This document shows, piece by piece, positions 56,679 to 64,000 of a stretch of 64,000 bases of DNA. A model generated the notes under the pieces. It had not been told where the DNA came from. It was given only the letters and a program-made list of their open reading frames with translations, and did no database searches. A program made the position numbers and the translations under genes. Each line of letters begins with the position of its first letter. The stretch's first letter is position 1. The stretch spans positions 17,399,366 to 17,463,365 of the forward strand of contig NC_088777.1 of NCBI RefSeq assembly GCF_954871325.1, read 5' to 3'. Source of the DNA: Gordionus sp. m RMFG-2023 (Eukaryota; Nematomorpha; Gordioida; Chordodea; Parachordodidae).

Positions 56679-57673
56679 TTAGAGATTACTAATTAGATTA
56701 TATAAAAAAGCGAGAAGACGATAATAAATGAAAGAGCTGTTAAAAATAAAACACTTCACATCAAACTATCGTTTTAAAAAAATATGGAATAATTGTAGTT
56801 ATTTTTTCTTACGAATTTCAATATTAGAACCCGAAACTGACTTGCCAAGATAAAACTCGAAGACATTCTCTCAATTTCAATTGGGGAGGACCTTGTTATT
56901 AAACAGTTTATTAGGGACTAATTCTAAATAAAATTATGGCAAAATTTAATTTTTGTTTATCAGGCCATTTTCAAACAAAACGTTTTATTTTCAAGGCGGT
57001 TTCCTAGACATGTTTACATTAAAATTTTCTTTTATTAATATTTTATCGAATTGGTTATTTATTTTTTATTAACGATTAAATAGCTTAGATTCGTAAACTA
57101 CATGGTTTTTTAAAATATTATACAAAAATAAATATTGATTTGAGAAATTATTTTTAAAAAAATGCTGGAAACATGCCTAGGAAGCCACCTTCCAAAAATA
57201 GTTCTGTATGGAAATGGCCTGTTGCTTTTTATAAATTATATTTTTTTGAAAAACCTAATTTATTCTACATGATTTCGGCGCTAAACCCTCTAGTGTTGAC
57301 AAGCAACAGAGATACGCTAGGATTTCCTCAAATCCATCACTGGATATTTAATATAGAGGAAAAATAAGGAACCCTTCATAAGTTTGTGGGCTAAACATAG
57401 GGTAAGGGAAGGGCTGATTCTAATTTAAAACGCCTATGTTAAATAAATAGGTTCTAGTGGTGCGACTTACCATTTATTCATAATAGTTTAATTAATAAAT
57501 ATCACGCAAACTCCAATACAAAAATATGATGATTTAATTAATTTTTGTCGTTATTAGACTAATGAATATTGAATTAATCTATTTCTACAACTGCAAATAT
57601 TAAATTATTCGATAATTTTTTTCACTCATTTTATATTTCGATATTAGTTATTAATTTTGGATTATATCAAATA
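56679..57673. other. AT-rich stretch, one doubtful open frame
   Basis: An ATG-initiated frame of 64 codons at 57173-57367 (MPRKPPSKNSSVWKW...) has plausible composition but no recognised family, splice partner or conserved context. Otherwise no feature. Confidence 0.3.
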
Positions 57674-57924
57674 CCTGCAGGTGGCCCTGGCCAAAAGACG
57701 ACATGATTCTAAAAATCTAGGTCTTATAGATTTAAACTTTTTTTCATAAAAAATAAAATTAATTAATAAGTTGAAAAATCAAATAATAAAGTTTAATATT
57801 CATTTAATTGTGAAAAATTTGCAAAAATTATTAAAAATAACGAAATTTCAAAAATCCCCAGGGCCGTAAAATAATCAAGAATAAATACCTGAGCCGGGCT
57901 AAAAAATCCCGAACGAGACCAAAA
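57674..57924. mobile_element. GGCCCGG-type MITE, copy 4, worn
   Basis: TACCTGCAGGTGGCCCTGGCC at the left and CTGAGCCGGGCT...GAACGAGACC at the right match the ends of the family, with CCCAGGGCCG inside. The middle is AT-rich. Boundaries are approximate. Confidence 0.55.
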
Positions 57925-58132
57925 AATAAATATGCTACAACATAGTCTTGAAATAATTTATTAGTTTGTATAAAAAAATTTTTTAAGATGGTCTCTGTGT
58001 ATTCATTTATGTAAGATTGAAATGAGTAAATTATATCTTAAAAAAGATTTTAATTAAGATATAAGCATTCGTGATCATTTATAAATATATAAAATTCATA
58101 ACAAATAATAATCACTATAATTTTGAGTAATT

Positions 58133-58589
58133 TTAAATGTCGAATATTTTTTTCAAATCTTTTATTGAATATTTATTTATTTGATCATTTTGTGTATTAT
58201 TTAGTAGTTTCATGTTTGACTCTAATTGCATACCGTTTTGACAAGGTATATTGTTTTTGCTGTCAATGTTTAGATTTTTGATGTCAGAAGTAATATTATC
58301 ATTGTTAAGATTCGAATGAAAGGATATCTATAATCATAAAAAACAATATTATTTTAAATAATATAATTTTCAATATGATAAATATTTTGAAATGACTAAA
58401 ATATTATAAGATGCAATTATACTTTATTAAACATATGATTCTGACACCCATTTATTTTTAGTTGGTCGAATGAATTAGTTAAAATTTGGTCTATAATATG
58501 AGGAGATTCGCGTTTTGAAGATTTTGACTTCGATGGAATAGGTGGACTTAAATAATCTGTCACGGGAACTTCTAAAAGTGTGTTATGAT
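58133..58589 (-). CDS. 3' exons of an unidentified host gene
   Basis: Two minus-strand exons, 58423-58589 and 58133-58327, joined by a 95-bp GT-AG intron in phase 0. The first opens in phase 1 after ttattag and encodes HNTLLEVPVTDYLSPPIPS and SPHIIDQILTNSFDQLK; the second encodes a polar, Asn-rich end finishing YSIKDLKKIFDI before TAA. The 64-residue terminal exon is fully open and has amino-acid rather than random AT composition. I do not recognise the family. Upstream exons were sought to 59200 without a phase-compatible candidate. The MITE at 59433 and hAT derivative at 59721 may lie in its upstream introns. Confidence 0.6.
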
Positions 58590-59432
58590 CTAATAACAAA
58601 AATGATGAACATTTAATCAATTGGAAACAAATTAGGAGTATTTTGGGGTTTATATATAATCTGGGTATTTTTCTTGTCAGGCATTTATTCGTACTAATAC
58701 ATATGAACTAAATTTACTCAAACAACTATTTTAATCAAAATTTGAAAGAATTGGTCTTTCGACAATAATAATAAAAAATTAAACTAGAACTTATTGTATA
58801 CATTTATATCAACATTTTTGTAAATATTCCATTTATAAAAAAAAACTGTACTCAAGCAACTAAAAATTAAAATGTTTTAAAATATTATTTTTTAAATCCA
58901 TGAAATTAAAAAAACTCCGTTATAAAAAAATAAAAAACGGATCGCTACTTTTAGCGAATTGATATAAACATTTGAGTACAATTACGGTTCATTATAGTAA
59001 ATGGTTTGATTCACTTGTTCATCTAGTTTTTTTTTAAATTAATTTTTTTAGCATAATTTTCACTATAGGCAAGATAGACGTAATACATAAATTATTAAAA
59101 ATGAAGAAAATAATATAAAATATGGCATAAAATTAGGAGAAAGACTTGATAAATATTTAACACAACATATACGAGGCGTAAATAAAATGGAAAAGTATTG
59201 AAAATATTAGGGCGTTGAACCCCAAAAAATTAGGATATGTTCGGTTCAGGATAGTTGGTGTGGACATATATTTTCATTCCTCTAACCTTGCATTCACAGG
59301 TGGTAACACGATATTAAAAACACTTATAAATGTGAATCAGATTGTCTATTTTAAATTTAATTCTCAACATTTAAAATTATTATTAAGCTTCTTTTTTGGT
59401 CATAAATTTTTTTAAAGTTTATTTTATATATC
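58590..59432. other. AT-rich stretch upstream of the unidentified gene
   Basis: Probably intron of the minus-strand gene at 58133-58589. A plus-strand open frame at 59215-59415 (TTG start, no ATG) has no recognised family. No confirmed exon. Confidence 0.35.
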
Positions 59433-59685
59433 AAAGACCTGAGGTACCATTTGCACGGTCCGATCCGAGTTTTACATTTACAGGCCCATCCTGGATTTTT
59501 TAAAATATATTATATTTATTTTTAATTTTTATTGTTAATAATGACGATTTAATATATTCGGCTCGGCCAGGGTATTTAAAAAAATTTTTTTAGGCCAGGC
59601 TTGGGTATTTAAAATTTTTTCTTAGCCCCGACCCGAGTATTTAAAAAAAATTAAATAAAGGACCGGTCTGTGATCTGCTATTTAT
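59433..59685. mobile_element. GGCCCGG-type MITE, copy 5
   Basis: AAGACCTGAGGTACCATTTGC at the left (shared with 55812) and GGACCGGTCTGTG at the right, with CAGGCCCATCC, GGCTCGGCCAGGG and CCCCGACCCGAG blocks between AT runs. No clear target duplication. Confidence 0.7.
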
Positions 59686-59720
59686 GTAATATACTGGTGG
59701 GTATGATGTATATTATAACT

Positions 59721-60470
59721 AGTGAAGGTCTCTTTTTTAAGGACCGTGGTCCGGACCGGTCTTTTTATTTTTAACGGTCCGGACCTTATTATTATTTAAG
59801 TTTGCTTTTCTATTCAATTAATATAATTTTTTTGTATATTTTATTTTATGATATTTTTCTAGATGAGTTATTTTAGATTTTGTTAATTTTTATTTTACAA
59901 TATGAAAACCAGAAGTTTGTCCAAGAAGCATTTTACTTATAGTTCCAATAAAAAACATGAGTATGTGTTCACTGCAGTACCAAATTTAATGTATCGTCAG
60001 CAACAAGTAACAAAATAATTGTTTATAATTTTTTAAGCAAAAAATTAATCAAAATAAGCAGTATTATTATTAAAATATTTTGATTATTATTTATATAGTT
60101 CTATTTTTTCTTAAGAAACTGTCTGAATAATTCATTGTCAAAATAACTTGATTATTCTTAATAAAATAATTAGGTACCTTAGGCAGACATCTGATAAAAC
60201 ATAAAATATATACTCTAATGATGAAAATGATGAAAATGAAAATATCTAAAAAACACAATCTACTCTTAATTTTAATATTCCCTCCACAAGCACAAAATCA
60301 CTTTCTTCAATACCATTGGATAAATTTTATTGTTTATATAATACTCTTATATTTAATAAAATGATAAAGCAAATTAAATTAGGTTTAAAAAAAATATGTT
60401 TTAGGGTCTGGATCGATCTTTTTCTTAAGGACCCTGGTCCGGTCCGGTTCAGTCCGGACCGTGACCTTCA
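59721..60470 (+). mobile_element. hAT deletion derivative keeping a BED-finger remnant
   Basis: Inverted ends TGAAGGTC ... GGTCCGGACCGG and CCGGTCCGG ... GACCTTCA, flanked by ttataact on both sides (59713-59720 and 60471-60478). Inside, a plus-strand frame near 59960-60020 reads CVHCSTKFNVSSATSNKI, the C..C....TSN part of a BED zinc finger, which opens many hAT transposases. The rest of the transposase is missing, so the element is non-autonomous. Confidence 0.82.
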
Positions 60471-60869
60471 TTATAACTAAATTAGACTACCAATCTTATA
60501 AATTTTTATGAGTTACAGAAAAACTTAAATATTATTTTCTTTAAGTTTAATTGAAAAAGATTATAGAGAAATACAAATCTTCAGCAACCTGACTAATATT
60601 TTTTAAAGCTTATTTAAAAACTATTGAGAAAGGTTTAGATTTATATTAATTCACACTTATCAACGATTAAAAAAACGTGCCGAAAATAATGGCCATTTGC
60701 AAATAAGCAACCTTTATTTAATAAGTCTATGTTTATAATGATTTTAAGATTAAATATTTCATATTTTTTTTTTAAAACTAATGTCATTTATTTTTAAATT
60801 AAAAATATATATAGAAATACAATTAATATTAAAATTAACATATCAAATATAAAATAAAACAATATTATA

Positions 60870-63100
60870 TAAAAACGGAGGTGGGACTACAAGTTCCCAA
60901 AAAACATGAGTAATTATATTTTAAAATAGTGATTTGTAGGTTTTGTTTTAAAAAATAGAATTCTTTTGGTTCTGATGTAAGGGCTCTTGTCTTATCGCCT
61001 ATATTTTTTAAGAACTTTAAAGTTCCGCTTGGCATATGTCCAAGGGAAGAGATAACGATCGGTGTAAAAATATAATTTGTGAATTTGGAATATTTCATTG
61101 TTTTTTTTTCTCGGCTATATCAACCGGATTGGAGTTTAAATTTTTTGGGAAAGAAGATACGCATGTGAAGTCTCAACTTAAGGATTTCCTTAAAGACCAA
61201 GGCACGGAAGTTAAGCCATCTGGTCTTAAGCCATCATCTAATGATTAATTTGTAGGCTCCAGGATGTTTGGTATTCGAGCCCTGGTAAGAGAACGGCTAA
61301 TAGCTATTAATTACTGCATGCCTTGCATGCCTGCCTTGACTATATATACAATTTAGACCATGTCTTCAGGTGGAGCTAAAGATACCCAGGCTGTCAAGGC
61401 TGAGTTTAAAAGGTTATCTTTAGGAGAGATAAAAGAAGATATCATGGCGTTATTCATCAAACGCGATGCCAAAAATGAGGAAAGAGATATAAGATTTAAA
61501 GGATATAAATCTAAACCACCCATTTTCGAGGGTAATTGTGAGAAACCCCCATTAATATCTTCCAATTTAATATTTAAAATATTTTCTAATAAACTTCTAA
61601 AAAATTCATGAACACGATTAATAATTTCATTATTTAAAAAAAAGGAAGAAGATCTAAAAATATGTAAAATCTTTGGTAAAAATAAATATTTTTTTAAAAG
61701 AAAAAAGCTCTGGTGTGGAGGAATTTCTTTTAAAATAGTTTCAAGTCCTAATAAGCCTTCGAAAAATTTTTCCACGAACACCTCACAGTTGGAAAAATTG
61801 CTTAAAGGTGAACCTAGAAGATTAATTTCACTTTTTTTAATGATTTTAAACCCTTGGACTTTGAGAGTATTTGAATTTAAAAAGCATATTTCAGATTTAG
61901 CTTTATTTAGAGTAAGGCCTATGTTTAGAGAATTCTTCTCTATATATTCTATATTCTATCGCTGCAAGAATATTTTTAGAAGGTCCGCAAATGGTACCAT
62001 CATCTAGATACCATATGTTTAAATCTAAATTAAAAAAGGATTTTAGACAATAAACTAGGTTATGTATACCTAAACTAAAGATTAGAGGGCCCAAAGGGTC
62101 TCCTTGTTGAATACCTTCGTCAGATGGAATTGTATATTCCCCGAAGTTGAGAGGGGTTCTACAGCCATAAGACTGTTCAATAAATCTTGCATAAACTGGG
62201 AATTTTTCATAAAAAATGTTCAAAAATGCTTTTCTGGATAAAGAATTAAAAGCATTTTTAAAATCAAGCTTACAGACTACGGCGTCTGGAGGAGGATCTT
62301 CGATATATATATATGCGAAGAGAGTGAGAGGCTATTTCGCATCCCCCTTTAGGACCAAAGCCTAGTTGATATGTTTGGAACATTTTTGAAGTATCAGGTT
62401 TGATGCGCTCAACGATTATCTTAGCTAATAGTCTCCTAAAAAAAGACCCTATTGCGATTGGCCGAACTCCACCATCAGGCTTAGAAAAAGCAATTAATCT
62501 TACGCCAAAAAGAATTTGGTGAACTTGACTAGGTAAATCATTGTTCAATATATTTTCACTAAGTAATACCAATGAATTTACAAATGAATCTTGATAAGGT
62601 TTTTAGGATTAATTAAAAATTGGAAATAAGAGGGGCGAAAACCGTCATTTCCCCTGCAGAGTTTTTATTAAAAGATAAAACTGTTTTAATTATTTCTTCC
62701 TTACCTATTTCGATTAAATTAGATTTTATAGGGATGGGAAGATTTTCAGGAAAAGCCTGAGGGTGCAATTCTTTTAATAAAGTAAAAGTATGTTCATCAA
62801 ATGGAGCCAATTTATCATTAGATGAAGCTAATTTAAGAGCTCCACATACGTCACGTTGGTCTATTTTTTTGATATAATTTTGCATTTATGGGCAAAATCA
62901 GATGTAGCCCTTATATCAGGAACGTAATTTTCCATTTCTAAGTCATAAAAATGGTCTATTTTATATTTTATACATTCATGCAAAATAGTTTTTTTATTTT
63001 TATCTGCAGGTTTAATTAAGACTTTTAAAGGAAAGGTTAAAAGATTCTCCCAAGCTTTAAGGGAATTTAAATTTGAATTAACTTCCATAATAAGTGTTGT
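60870..63100 (-). mobile_element. Non-LTR retrotransposon, same family as 43477-45215
   Basis: Minus-strand blocks in order: NSLKAWENLLTFP (about 63060), DVCGALKLASSNDKLAPFDE (about 62820-62860), FSKPDGGVRPIAIGSFFRRL (about 62430-62490), QLGFGPKGGCEIASHSLRI (about 62330-62375), IQQGDPLGPL and IWYLDDGTICGP (about 62000-62100), LPSKMGGLDLYPL (about 61450-61490), and the last domain with PIVISSLGHMPSGTLKFLKNI (about 61015-61075). Several frame changes separate the blocks, so it is dead. The zinc-knuckle and nuclease core between 61100 and 61350 are lost or replaced by unrelated DNA. The 5' part is more complete than in the 43.5 kb copy. Confidence 0.87.
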
Positions 63101-64000
63101 TAAAAAATTAGAAATTAAAGACCTTGATTTAAGGGGTAGGTGGATTAAGGTTGGTGGCTTTTCCCACTTTAAAAAATTATCATAAAAATCAGGATAAATA
63201 TTTTGAGTTACAATGGGGCTTGTTTCAATTTTGTTGTACTAAATTTCATTTGAAGGGGGTTTACCAGAGTTTATACATGGACCTGGGCCCATGTTTATAA
63301 AAACAAATAGCTTGGGTCAAGGTTATATTTTTATGGCAGGCATTACAAATGCTTGACACCCATTTTAGAAGAAAAAAAAGGAGGAGGGGGAAGGGGGTAT
63401 ATATGAATGAATGACTTATTGAATATAAAAATAATTAACTATTGTTTAAAAATTCATATATAAATGAATGTAAAAAATTAATTATATATATTAAACAACT
63501 TTTATAATAATATATAATAAGGAAATAAAGTAATAAGAAAATTTCCGCAAGATGAAGAATTTTTTAAAATTCAATTGTATATTTTTTATATAACAAGAAT
63601 AGCGGTTTAATTTAAAACAGAATATGAATATATATATTATAATATAAAAATATATAAATTTAAAATTAATGAAAAAGTTTTTTAATTTTTTTGGAAGAAT
63701 TGATAAATTACAATATGAAAAATAAAAATAACCCCATATAATTCATGAAAACATAAGTTTATAAAAAAGGAAATTATGTTTTATATAATGAAAAAATATT
63801 GGCCTAAGATTATTATATTTTTAATTAATTAATTTATCATATTTATTTTTAAATTAAAGCTTTCTTTTCTCTCAATATGATGAAATAATATGTTTTTATA
63901 TCTAGGAACTATGAGTTTAATTGATTGCAAATAAGGGATCTTCCTGATCTAGCATATGAAGTTTAAAAAACTATCTATAACTACACCGTTCCAATTACTT
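63101..64000. other. AT-rich right margin
   Basis: To about 63250 it may still be 5' sequence of the minus-strand LINE. GACCTGGGCCCATG near 63279 looks like a scrap of the GGCCCGG-type MITE family. A G-rich tract lies at 63381-63397. The rest is very AT-rich with no supported gene. Confidence 0.4.

Noticed and set aside
1-64000. CRISPR array, prokaryotic operons or Shine-Dalgarno sites
   Set aside because: The tandem arrays have no spacer structure, and GT-AG introns plus metazoan gene families show the DNA is from an animal nucleus.

Overview
The window is strongly AT-rich eukaryotic DNA from an animal. Two host genes show this clearly: a membrane-anchored CREB3-type bZIP transcription factor with GT-AG introns, two of them only 39 and 44 bp long, and a single-exon iodotyrosine deiodinase. 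Coding density is low and most of the DNA is layered transposon debris. A compact-intron, AT-rich, fast-evolving animal (for example a myxozoan or other cnidarian-grade lineage) would fit, but the sequence alone does not settle the taxon.

Left part (1-27.6 kb): an LTR retroelement copy enters from the left edge on the minus strand. The CREB3-like gene runs on the plus strand from about 3645 to 27595 in twelve inferred exons whose phases agree at every junction. Its third intron, about 16 kb, holds a 3.9 kb long-TIR DNA transposon, hAT elements and several hAT-type MITEs. A later intron holds a palindromic relative of the long-TIR transposon.

Middle (28.9-43 kb): a second long-TIR transposon (28967-32890) carries a hAT element (30376-32024) inserted inside it with an 8-bp target duplication. 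A stretch of minus-strand open frames of unknown origin follows, then the deiodinase gene (minus), then a 5.2 kb foldback-like element whose inverted ends are tandem arrays of a TATAGAGAATG-type unit, with smaller palindromic elements nested inside.

Right part (43-64 kb): a 5'-truncated non-LTR retrotransposon, a decayed hAT transposase of the ZMYM1/52-kDa-repressor type, a nearly full-length Ty3/Gypsy-like LTR element (47528-54522) with near-identical LTRs and a 5-bp target duplication, a 2.0 kb hAT with a perfect 8-bp duplication that is itself split by a GGCCCGG-rich element, the 3' exons of an unidentified host gene (58133-58589, minus), and a second non-LTR element of the same family on the minus strand (about 60.9-63.1 kb).

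The most unusual items are the LTR element (a predicted membrane segment in its Gag and an extra zinc-knuckle frame downstream of pol), the foldback-like element, and a long-TIR transposon family whose transposase I recognise by motif but cannot place in a named superfamily.
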